Below are positions 18,951 through 28,000 of a DNA stretch of 64,000 bases, in pieces. Origin of the DNA: Ignavibacteriales bacterium. Its GTDB lineage: Bacteria > Bacteroidota > Ignavibacteria > UBA10030 > SZUA-254. A program made the position numbers and the translations under genes. A model generated the notes under the pieces. That model was not told the DNA's origin and searched no databases. It saw only the letters and a program-made list of their open reading frames with translations. Numbering within the stretch: position 1 is the stretch's first letter; each line of letters begins with the position of its first letter. Location of the stretch: the NCBI GenBank assembly GCA_016218025.1, contig JACRFD010000073.1, forward strand, positions 68,001 to 132,000. The letters are read 5' to 3'.

Positions 18951-19018
18951 AGAGAACCTTTTTAGTCAGCCTCATCACAAAAAAGAACAATTCAGAAATC
19001 TCATACTGAAAATCTATT

Positions 19019-19963
19019 CTATGCCGCCATGTTTGCCCGTTTCTTGTTGATATATTCAATTGAATTCAACGCAGCAATCGTGCCGTCGGCAACCGCAGTT
19101 GTAATTTGCCTGTACCTCTTCGTGATCGAATCGCCTGCAGCATATACGCCGGGAATGCTTGTTTGAAGATGTTCATCGACAATAATTTCATTCCTCTTGT
19201 TGAGCGCAACAATTCCTTCAAGCTTTTGCGTGTTTGGTTCGTAACCAATTAAAATAAAAACACCATCAATTGCTTGTTCGTTGATTTCTTTCGTAATCTG
19301 ATTTCCAATTTTTACACGCTCAAGTTTTTCATTCCCGCTGAACTCAATGATTTTTGATTCCATGAGAAAGCGGATCTTCGGGTTGTTCTTTGCTTCCTCA
19401 ACTGCATGAGGAAATGCCTGGAAGTGATCAAACTGATGTACTATCGTTACCGAACTTGCATACTTCGTTAATGATACAGCCTCTTCAAGTGCCGAGTTAC
19501 CACCGCCAACAACGATGATATTTTTGTCCTGAAAGAAATCACCGTCACACGTTGCGCAGTATGAAATTCCTTTTCCTTTGAACTCATTTTCACCGGGAAC
19601 ATTTAACGATCGTGATTTGCCTCCGGTTGCCAATATTATTGAATCCGAGGTAAAAATATCTTTGCCATTAACTTCAACCGATTTAACATCGCCATTCACC
19701 GACAGCTTAGTAATGTTAATGTTCGATTTAATTGTGCAGCCGAAACTTACCGCCTGAGATTTCATATTCCTGGCAAGTTGAAATCCGCTTATCTTCTCGA
19801 TGCCGGGATAATTCGCAATCTCGTGCGTAAGAACGGTTTGACCGCCGACTGCACCCTCATTCAGTATCAGTGTTTTCATTTTACCGCGTGCAAGGTAAAT
19901 GCCGGCGGTTAAGCCGGCAGGTCCTGCACCGATTACAATCACATCATAATGATTTTCTATCAT
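19019..19963 (-). CDS. trxB: Thioredoxin reductase (NADPH or ferredoxin/flavin type)
   Basis: This 314-residue cytosolic flavoprotein reduces thioredoxin. It has the N-terminal FAD fingerprint VIVIGAGPAGLTAGIYLARG, the redox-active CATC (in GISYCATCDGDFF), a second Rossmann motif (IIVVGGGNSALEEAVSL) and the C-terminal FAD contact GVYAAGDS. In place of the classical HRRD-type NADPH-phosphate residues it has IVHQFDHFQA after the second Rossmann strand, so cofactor preference is uncertain. It follows the thioredoxin-like gene by 13 bases on the same strand, forming a trx-trxB pair. The final residues (KRANMAA) lie beside the palindromic block. Confidence 0.93.
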   Translation of the reverse strand: MIENHYDVIVIGAGPAGLTAGIYLARGKMKTLILNEGAVGGQTVLTHEIANYPGIEKISGFQLARNMKSQAVSFGCTIKSNINITKLSVNGDVKSVEVNGKDIFTSDSIILATGGKSRSLNVPGENEFKGKGISYCATCDGDFFQDKNIIVVGGGNSALEEAVSLTKYASSVTIVHQFDHFQAFPHAVEEAKNNPKIRFLMESKIIEFSGNEKLERVKIGNQITKEINEQAIDGVFILIGYEPNTQKLEGIVALNKRNEIIVDEHLQTSIPGVYAAGDSITKRYRQITTAVADGTIAALNSIEYINKKRANMAA

Positions 19964-19976
19964 ACGAAGCTAAGAT

Positions 19977-20321
19977 TTACTTTCCGAAATTCGAATCTAA
20001 AATATTTGTTATCTGATCCATTGATTGAATACTGCTTGTGGCTTTCACTACTTTTCCGTTTTTGAAATAGACAGTGAAGGGGAGTCCGTTAAAATTTTTG
20101 GTCTCAGGTAAACTGCGGATTAGATTGCCTGTTTGTGAATCAAATTCCATATCTGCGAACTTAACATTCTTGTATGTGGACTCAAGCTCTTCCATCGCTT
20201 CGTAAACGGGAATGCACATTGGTCCCATTCTGCCGCAGCAGACCATGACGTTTTCATTTTCTTTTAATGTTTGATTGAATTTTTCTTCGGATGTAAGATG
20301 AGTAAGATTGGTTTGTAGCAT
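19977..20321 (-). CDS. Thioredoxin-fold protein with atypical active site
   Basis: The protein has 114 residues with thioredoxin secondary-structure order: an N-terminal helix, a strand (ENVMVC), an active-site helix, VKFADMEFDSQ, the cis-Pro loop NGLPFTVYFKNGK, and a C-terminal helix. The usual WCGPC is replaced by CCGRMGPMCIP, so cysteines are present but not in CXXC spacing. It lies directly upstream of trxB and is probably its substrate or partner. It could act as a monothiol or vicinal-dithiol redox protein; this is inference. No signal peptide is visible, so it is cytosolic. Confidence 0.8.
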   Translation of the reverse strand: MLQTNLTHLTSEEKFNQTLKENENVMVCCGRMGPMCIPVYEAMEELESTYKNVKFADMEFDSQTGNLIRSLPETKNFNGLPFTVYFKNGKVVKATSSIQSMDQITNILDSNFGK

Positions 20322-20560
20322 ATTATATTTTTCCTCAATAAATAATAAAATCTAAGAATATTTGAATAATCTGTTGATTTGATGCAGGAAATTGTGGAAA
20401 GGATTCAATATTTGGAATTATTGCGTGAGAATAAAAATTTTGGTATGTTTTGAGTCATGATAACGATTCTGGGATATGGAGTTTCGATCGAACAAAAGAG
20501 TTTTTTTGAGCTTACTAGTTTTATTAAGAAGATGGAGAGATTTATGGCTATGAGAAAATT
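20322..20560. promoter_or_regulatory. Divergent intergenic region between trx and the defence operon
   Basis: About 240 AT-rich bases separate divergent transcripts and must hold promoters for both. No clear box was found. A six-codon frame, ATG at 20544 to TGA at 20562-20564, is preceded by GGAGAG and its stop overlaps the helicase start (ATGA). Confidence 0.4.
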
Positions 20561-23500
20561 ATGAGTGCACTTCGTGATAATCATAAACGAGGGAAAATGG
20601 GTGAGTTTCTACAACAGAAGATTAAACCCAAGTCACACCTTTCATTTGTATCAGCATTTTTTACGATTTATGCTTATGACAAACTAAAAGATTCATTGAA
20701 CACAATTAACGAACTTAGATTTCTTTTTGGAGATCCGGGATTTTTAAAGAATCTCGATTCGGAGAAGGATGAAGCTAAATCATTTTTTATCGAAAACAAC
20801 CACATCCAACTTTCTAACCGATTAGAACAAAAGGCGATTGCAAAAGATTGTTCTGCTTGGATCACAGAAAAGGTCCAAATCAGATCTATCACACGAAAAG
20901 GTTTTTTGCATGGGAAGCTGTATCATATTGATAATGGTGGAGTACCAGAAGCCATCCTAGGTAGTTCTAATTTCACAGTGAGTGGTCTTGGACTTTCTAA
21001 CCGTCCGAATATTGAGTTAAATCTTGAAGTTCTGGATAAACGCGATACCGATGAATTAAAAGGATGGTTCGATGATGTTTGGAATGATAAAGAACTTGTT
21101 GAAGACGTAAAACAAAATGTTTTACAATATCTAGCTCAGCTATACACGGATAACTCACCTGAATTTATTTATTTTAAGACATTATTCCACATTTTTGAGA
21201 AATACCTTACAGATGAAGATGCTGCTCGAATATTACAAGACGATATAAAGCTGTTTGATACCGGCATTTGGAAAAAGTTGTTTGAATTTCAAAAAGATGG
21301 TGTTAAAGGTGCTATCAATAAAATAATAAAATATAACGGGTGCATTATTGCAGATAGTGTTGGTCTTGGGAAAACTTTTGAAGCTCTTGCTGTGATAAAA
21401 TATTTTGAATTGAAAAACCAGAATGTCTTAGTACTTTGTCCGAAAAAACTGAAAGAAAACTGGACGATCTACCGTGTGAACGATCAATTAAATCCGTTTA
21501 ATAAGGATCGCTTCCGGTACGACGTTCTTTGCCATACAGATTTAAGCAGAGATGGTGGTTATTCGGGAGATATTAACCTAAATACTGTGAATTGGGGGAA
21601 TTATGATTTAGTTGTAATCGACGAGTCTCATAATTTCCGGAATGACACCAAAGGTAAACGTAATGAAGAAGGCGAAATAATCAGGAAAAGCCGATATGAA
21701 CGAATGATGGACGATATTATTAAAGATGGTGTTCGTACAAAAGTCTTAATGCTTTCTGCTACACCTGTTAATACGAATCTCAAAGACTTACGCAATCAGA
21801 TCTACTTTGTTACCGAGAACAAAGACAATGCTTTTGAAGAATCAATGGGAGTCTCAAGTCTTAAAGATTTGATTGCTGACGCTCAGCGACGATTTACAAT
21901 ATGGGCTGAACCAAAAAAAAATTCGTCTCGCAACGTTCGAGAATTACTCGACCAACTCCCATCTTCATTCTTCAAACTTCTTGATGGATTGACCATCGCC
22001 CGTTCACGCAGACATGTAGAGAGATATTATAAACATGAAATGCAAAAGATTGGTGCATTTCCTAAGAGACTAAAACCAATTTCATTAGCACCGGAAATTG
22101 ATCTTAAAAAACGGTTTATGTCTTATGATAGACTGAATGACGAAATCGATAATTATGAGTTATCATTATTCAATCCGTCAAGGTTTGTGAAGCCAGAATA
22201 CAAAAAAGAGTATGAAGAAAAAGCAAGCACACGAGGTGTCTTATCGTTTACTCAGGCTCAACGTGAAAATTACCTGATTGGAATGATGAAGGTGAATTTC
22301 ATGAAGCGTCTGGAAAGTTCAATCCGTTCGTTTGCCATTACCATGGACAATACCATTAATAAAATTGAACAGATCGAAAAACGAATTGAGGAATTCAGAA
22401 AGTTCAAAGAAAAGAACCCGGATTTTGATTTTGATGAGGTCGTTGTTGAAGATGTCGAGGATGACGAATTGCGAGAAATGCTATCTGTTGGTAAAAAGCT
22501 GCTGTATAAATTTGCTCATTTGGATCTTGCTGGATGGGGGAAAGCACTTAAAAAAGACAAAGAACAACTAAGTATATTGATGTCAGCAGCACACGAAGTT
22601 GACGCAAAAAGCGATGCTAAACTTGCTGAACTAAAAAAACTAATCCAAAGCAAAGTTAATTCGCCGACTAAAACAAAGGATGGTACCCCGAATAAAAAGA
22701 TACTACTTTTTACCGCGTTTGCCGATACTGCAAAATATCTTTATGATAACTTAGAAGAATGGGCTAAAGATAAATTGGGTGTTCATATTGCTCTTGTTAC
22801 CGGTGGTGGAGATAATAAATCTACATTTACTCCTAAAGGCTTTTCAAAACAAACTGAGTATGGTAGCATACTTACTAATTTCTCTCCGATCTCTAAGAAT
22901 CGTAACAAAATGGAGAAGATGCCGCAGAATGGCGAAATCGATATTCTGATAGCAACTGATTGTATTTCCGAGGGGCAAAATTTGCAGGATAGCGATTATC
23001 TAATCAATTACGATATTCACTGGAACCCGGTTCGTATCATCCAGCGGTACGGTCGTATTGATCGTATCGGCTCTATCAACGATGAAATCCAGTTAGTTAA
23101 TTTTTGGCCCACAGACGACCTGAATAAATACATAAATCTTAAGCATAGAGTTGAATCTCGAATGGCATTAGTCGATGTTGCCGCGACCAATGAAGATAAT
23201 CCTCTTTCCATGAATGAGTTGACAGACCTCATCACTGAAGATCTCCGCTATCGCGATAAACAATTACTCCGAATGCGCGACGAAATCCTTGACCTTGAAG
23301 ATTTTAACGAGAGTGTCTCTCTCAGCGAATTCAGTTTAGATGATTTTCGTCTGGAGTTAAGTAAATACATCGAAGCCAATAGAAAAATATTAGAAGGTGC
23401 GCCGATCGGGCTTTATACCGTTGTTCCTCCTTCTACAGAATATCAACAAATACAACCGGGAGTTGTATTCTGCTTGAAACAAAGAGGTGAAACCAGAACT

Positions 23501-23860
23501 AATGAAAAAATAAATCCGGTGCAGCCATTTTATCTGGTATATATACGTGACGATGGAGAGGTCCGTTATTCATTTCCACAGACGAAACAAATATTGGAAG
23601 TACTACGGCATCTGTGCCTCGATAAAAAAGAAGCGTATTTAGATCTTTGCAGACTCTTCGATGAAAAGACAAATCAAGGCAAAGATATGAAAAAATATGA
23701 TACACTCCTTTCAAAATCGGTTCACACCATCTCAGAAATGTTCCGATTGAGGTCCGCAAGGAATCTAACAAGCGGGCGTGATGCTGTGTTAATCCCTGAA
23801 GCACAACAACCGAAAGCATCCACTGATTTTGAACTCATAACGTGGGTAATAATAAAATGA
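20561..23860 (+). CDS. PLD-nuclease/SNF2-like helicase (defence ATPase)
   Basis: The protein has 1099 residues. The N-terminal part (about 1-170) is a phospholipase-D-like nuclease domain with one HxK motif, HGKLYHI followed by GSSNFT. Residues about 230-900 form a superfamily 2 helicase: Walker A ADSVGLGKTFEA, Walker B VVIDESHNF, motif III LMLSATPVNT, and C-lobe motifs LIATDCISEGQNLQD and IIQRYGRIDRIGS. A long coiled-coil-like insertion lies around 580-690. The C-terminus is unassigned. Such proteins translocate on DNA in restriction-like antiviral systems. The stop overlaps the next start (ATGA), as does the next junction, so all three proteins are probably made together. It is not a DISARM or BREX helicase by context, since no DrmA/DrmB or PglZ is nearby. 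Confidence 0.88.
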   Translation: MSALRDNHKRGKMGEFLQQKIKPKSHLSFVSAFFTIYAYDKLKDSLNTINELRFLFGDPGFLKNLDSEKDEAKSFFIENNHIQLSNRLEQKAIAKDCSAWITEKVQIRSITRKGFLHGKLYHIDNGGVPEAILGSSNFTVSGLGLSNRPNIELNLEVLDKRDTDELKGWFDDVWNDKELVEDVKQNVLQYLAQLYTDNSPEFIYFKTLFHIFEKYLTDEDAARILQDDIKLFDTGIWKKLFEFQKDGVKGAINKIIKYNGCIIADSVGLGKTFEALAVIKYFELKNQNVLVLCPKKLKENWTIYRVNDQLNPFNKDRFRYDVLCHTDLSRDGGYSGDINLNTVNWGNYDLVVIDESHNFRNDTKGKRNEEGEIIRKSRYERMMDDIIKDGVRTKVLMLSATPVNTNLKDLRNQIYFVTENKDNAFEESMGVSSLKDLIADAQRRFTIWAEPKKNSSRNVRELLDQLPSSFFKLLDGLTIARSRRHVERYYKHEMQKIGAFPKRLKPISLAPEIDLKKRFMSYDRLNDEIDNYELSLFNPSRFVKPEYKKEYEEKASTRGVLSFTQAQRENYLIGMMKVNFMKRLESSIRSFAITMDNTINKIEQIEKRIEEFRKFKEKNPDFDFDEVVVEDVEDDELREMLSVGKKLLYKFAHLDLAGWGKALKKDKEQLSILMSAAHEVDAKSDAKLAELKKLIQSKVNSPTKTKDGTPNKKILLFTAFADTAKYLYDNLEEWAKDKLGVHIALVTGGGDNKSTFTPKGFSKQTEYGSILTNFSPISKNRNKMEKMPQNGEIDILIATDCISEGQNLQDSDYLINYDIHWNPVRIIQRYGRIDRIGSINDEIQLVNFWPTDDLNKYINLKHRVESRMALVDVAATNEDNPLSMNELTDLITEDLRYRDKQLLRMRDEILDLEDFNESVSLSEFSLDDFRLELSKYIEANRKILEGAPIGLYTVVPPSTEYQQIQPGVVFCLKQRGETRTNEKINPVQPFYLVYIRDDGEVRYSFPQTKQILEVLRHLCLDKKEAYLDLCRLFDEKTNQGKDMKKYDTLLSKSVHTISEMFRLRSARNLTSGRDAVLIPEAQQPKASTDFELITWVIIK

Positions 23861-25008
23861 ATTTTGAACTCTTACTAGATTCGATTAAGCAAACGCATTC
23901 GGTATTGCAGCAATTCGCCGGGAAAGCGGTTAATCGATCTTTAACAATCCGGAATTGGCTCATCGGTTTTTACATAGTAGAATTTGAACAAAAAGGGGAA
24001 GATCGAGCACAATATGGGGATCGATTGCTTCCTGCACTCTCAAAACGGTTGAATCAAGAGAGCCTTTCACTCACAAACTTAAAATTATCCCGCCAATTCT
24101 ATCAAAGCTATCCTCAAATTGGTCAGACACTGCCTGACTTTTTCAATCGATTTCTGCAAAAGGATATGTCGATCTTCCCATATCAGATTGGTCAGACGCT
24201 GTCTGACCAATCAAGGGAACCACAATTAATTAGGCAGACATCGCCTGCCCAATCGCAAGAAATACAAGATAAGCCGATGATCCCTGTGGAGAAGCTCGTT
24301 TCTCGGCTCTCGTTTTCTCATTTCGTGGAACTGATCGCCTTAAAAGATCCGTTGCAGCGTACGTTTTATGAACTTGAATGCCTGAAAGGGAATTGGAGTG
24401 TGCGTGAACTTCATCGGCAGATCAACAGCTTATACTTTGAACGAAGCGGAATGAGCCGGAATCCTGATAAACTTTCATTAATAGTATCAAATGAAGCCGA
24501 ACCGTCCAATGCAATGGAAATGGTCAAATCGGTTTATGCGTTTGAATTTATTGGACTGAAAGCGAAAGATGTTCTAGAAGAGAGTGATTTGGAATCCGCG
24601 TTGCTCGATCACCTGCAGGAATTTCTCGTCGAACTTGGACATGGATTCTGTTTCGAGGCACGGCAAAAGAAAATTCTTATAGGTGATGAATATTTCTTTG
24701 TTGATCTCGTCTTCTATCATCGCATACTAAAATGCCACGTGTTAATTGAGCTGAAGGTCGAGGAATTTTCTCACGCGAACGTCGGGCAGTTGAATACCTA
24801 TGTCAATTATTATAAGCAGGAAGTGATGCGCCCCGACGATAATCTACCTGTGGGAATTCTGCTCGTTACCAATAAAAACGATGCACTTGTACAATATGCC
24901 CTTGCCGGCATGGACAACAATCTATTCGTTTCAAAATATCTTGTTGAACTTCCGGGTAAAAAACAATTAGAAGATTTTGTAAAAAAAGAATTGCAGAGAC
25001 TCTCATGA
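23857..25008 (+). CDS. DUF1016 (YhcG-type) PD-(D/E)XK nuclease
   Basis: The protein has about 383 residues. The N-terminal DUF1016 winged-helix region shows RNWLIGFYIVEFEQKG followed by RAQYGDRLL. The C-terminal nuclease domain (about 255-365) has FVDLVFYH and LIELKVEEF, giving the D...E-X-K catalytic set. The ATG at 23857 overlaps the helicase stop (ATGA); an upstream in-frame GTG at 23842 is less likely. Between the domains (residues about 87-133) lies a low-conservation segment encoded by three near-palindromic repeats (IGQTLPD, IGQTLSD, IRQTSPA). It also overlaps the methylase gene by ATGA. It is probably the nuclease, or a nuclease accessory, of the three-gene defence unit. Confidence 0.9.
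   Translation: MNFELLLDSIKQTHSVLQQFAGKAVNRSLTIRNWLIGFYIVEFEQKGEDRAQYGDRLLPALSKRLNQESLSLTNLKLSRQFYQSYPQIGQTLPDFFNRFLQKDMSIFPYQIGQTLSDQSREPQLIRQTSPAQSQEIQDKPMIPVEKLVSRLSFSHFVELIALKDPLQRTFYELECLKGNWSVRELHRQINSLYFERSGMSRNPDKLSLIVSNEAEPSNAMEMVKSVYAFEFIGLKAKDVLEESDLESALLDHLQEFLVELGHGFCFEARQKKILIGDEYFFVDLVFYHRILKCHVLIELKVEEFSHANVGQLNTYVNYYKQEVMRPDDNLPVGILLVTNKNDALVQYALAGMDNNLFVSKYLVELPGKKQLEDFVKKELQRLS
24118..24253 (+). repeat. Three 25-bp near-palindromes inside the DUF1016 coding sequence
   Basis: Copies start at 24118, 24187 and 24229. The middle copy is a perfect palindrome: ATTGGTCAGAC, loop GCT, GTCTGACCAAT (24187-24211). The other two are diverged. All three are read in the same frame, as (I)GQT.SDQ-like peptides, and fall in the inter-domain linker, so they do not break the protein. 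Confidence 0.8.
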
Positions 25009-28000
25009 CCGAACTTGATACCAAACGTGCAATAAAGAATTCAATAAAGTCATTCAAGCAAGGACAACTCCTGGAGCAATCGAAAGCCCTTCTTAATTCC
25101 CTCGGCTATAACAGCGACCTAACATTAAAATTTTCCGGCGATGGTAAAAAGGATTTCTTAAAGATATTTGATGAAGATTCACGATTCCGCTCTGATGTTG
25201 GACTTATCGACAACTGGAAAAAGATAGATCTAATCTTTCAAATCACCACATCTCAAATAACAAAACAGAATGAGCTGTTTGGAAAGAGTAGTTTAAATAA
25301 AGCGCTGGAACACTCGTATCTCTTTTTTGCAATAGAATTGAATGATAGTGAATTTACACGACGAGAATTAGCTCAGATAACTCGTGAGGTAAACCGACTG
25401 ACCAAACAACCGGCATTAATTCTTTTTAAGTATGGGAAATTACTGAGCTTGGCGATTATTGACAGACGCCCCAACAAGCGTGAAGATGTTAAGAACGTGA
25501 TGGAAAAAGTAACGCTTATCAAAGATGTCAATATCGCTTCTCCGCATCGTGGTCATATTGATATTCTGTTCGAATTATCACTTGAATATTTATTAGTAAA
25601 CTATCAAATTGCAAGTTGGGAACAACTCCATAACGCATGGCGCGAAGTCCTTGATACTAAAGAACTCAATAATTTATTTTATTCAGATTTGCAGCAATGG
25701 TTCTATTGGGCTATCAAAGAAATTAAATTACCCATTATTCCTGCATATGTAACTAAAGAAGAGTGTACAAAGAATTTTGTTGTGCGTATGCTGGCTCGCA
25801 CTATGTTTTGTTGGTTTTTAAAAGAGAAAGGTTTGATTAGAGACGAACTGCTTGAAATTATTGACCATCGAGGAATTCGTTTCCCACTTACGTCAGATGT
25901 TGAGGATAATAACTTTCTCTCCTCAAACAGTTACTACCGGGGAGTATTGCAAAACATTTTCTATCATGCTCTCAATAAACCAGAGAAATCTTCTTCAAAG
26001 GACTTTAAGTGGCGCAAATATCTTCATAAACAATTTCCCTATGAATGGCTTATCTCTATTCCATATCTCAACGGCGGCGTGTTTGATGAATTGAAGGAAG
26101 AAGATAATGCCAAAGAATCCATTGAAGATGATGTTTTGCATATTCCGAATGCCATTTTCTATGGTAAAGGTGGAAATGAGGGCTTAAATCAAATATTCAA
26201 TAAGTATAAATTCACCATCGAAGAAAATACTCCGCTTGAAGAAATCGTTGCACTTGATCCTGAATTATTAGGACATGTTTTTGAAAATCTACTTGCGGAG
26301 TTAGACCCGAATCTTGAAGAAAGCACAATCAAAAGCATCCGGAAAATGACCGGCGCGTATTACACGCCTCGTAAGGTCATTCAAGAAATGGTGAATGAAA
26401 GTTTACAGTTATACATAACTAAACATTTTAAGCGATCCGGGACGATAACTACAGCGTTACGAAGTAAGATTCATTCATTGATCTATAAAGATTCTACCGA
26501 TGCGATCGACAATGATTTCTGTGTGGGAGTAGTTGAGGCGCTTGACCAATGTAAGGTATTAGACCCCGCTTGTGGGTCCGGTGCTTTCCCGATGGGCATG
26601 CTGCACCGTATGGTTGATATTCTTAAAATAGTAGATCCCGATAACAGCAGATGGGTGGAACACAAATTACGCAGGGTTGATAAGGGCTACCGATCCGAGT
26701 TCAAAAAAATATTAACAAAACATTTAGATGATTATACGCGCAAACTTGGAATTATCCGTGATAGCATTTATGGTGTTGATATACAACCGCTTGCCGTGCA
26801 GATAACAAAACTCCGTTTCTTTATTTCACTTCTTATCGACCAAAAGAACGATAAAGGCATTACACCGATGCCGAACATTGAAACCAAAATAATCTGTGCA
26901 AACACTTTAAAAGAATTTGCCCCCGACCTTTTTAGCGGGGATGGTGTTACTCAATTGCTGGATGCCAGAGCTAAATATTATCAACCCGATATCACTCCTG
27001 ATAAACGGGATGAAATTGCCGAAGAGATAGCTGATTTTTTAAGCGTTGCGTTCCCTGATTTTGCAAAATTAGTAACAGGTAAAAATATTAAAGGGCAAAA
27101 TAAAGTGTTGCTGAAAGAGTGGTTTGAGCACGCAACACTTTCTTCACCATTCTTTAATCTCGAACTTTTCTTTCCGGAGGTAGGAGATTGTGGTGGTTTT
27201 GATATCGTTATCGGAAACCCTCCGTATGGCGGAACAAAGATCGGGGATGACATACGAAGTGAACTTGGATTGGAGAGCAAAGACCCGTATGGTGCATTCA
27301 TAGCAAGATTTATAAGCGGCGGAGAAAAAAAGACACCATTAAAGCACGGCGGTGTGCTTGCATACATTGTGAGCGATACCTTTATGACAATTAAAAGCCA
27401 TTACCCATTGCGAAAGCAAATAATGGACAATTATATACACAAAATGATTCGTGTTCACCCCGATACATTCCACGCTACCGTAAACACTGCAATTATCATT
27501 ATTGAACGAAATGTATTCCCGAGAGATAAAGATAAACGTGCTGTTCCCACGTTTAACGAAAAGCATATTTGCCAGATGGCAGATTTAACAAATATTAGCA
27601 TACATGATAATTATGAACATTTTGTAGAAGTATTGCACCAGACCGAAGGAGTTGGTTTTACAGAATCAGATACAAGAAAAGCAATTTCAAATAATGAATA
27701 TGCAATTTATTATTATCCTCAAAGCTTAATTGCAACCAATAGCAATCTTCCTTTTTTTGTAGCAAGTCCGAAATTGTTTTCATTGATGAATGATAGTGGA
27801 AATATTTTAAAGAAAGAGATACAAAAAATCGGGAATAAACAAGTTGAAGTTCGAGAAATATTTATAAATGACAAATCCATTAAAGTGGTAAAGTTGGGTA
27901 ATGTTGCCGAAGTATGCCAAGGATTGGCAACTGGTGACAATGAATCATATTTATTCCAAAACCCTGAAGTTAGAGGAAATTATCGAAGCATAAAAGATTT

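Larger units (their letters stand above)
18521..19018. other. Palindrome-rich intergenic region upstream of cydA
   Basis: This spacer of about 500 bases holds the cydA promoter region at its left end and a compact block of hairpins (see 18661-18950). GC content is clearly higher than in the flanking genes. Long frames on both strands here (18592-19059 minus, 18817-19050 plus) follow from the palindromic sequence and have no coding character. Confidence 0.5.

Noticed and set aside
18592..19059. Long minus-strand ORF and opposing plus-strand ORF in the cydA upstream region
   Set aside because: Both run through nested palindromes and the end of trxB; composition is low-complexity, rich in Arg, Ser and Pro, and without family features.
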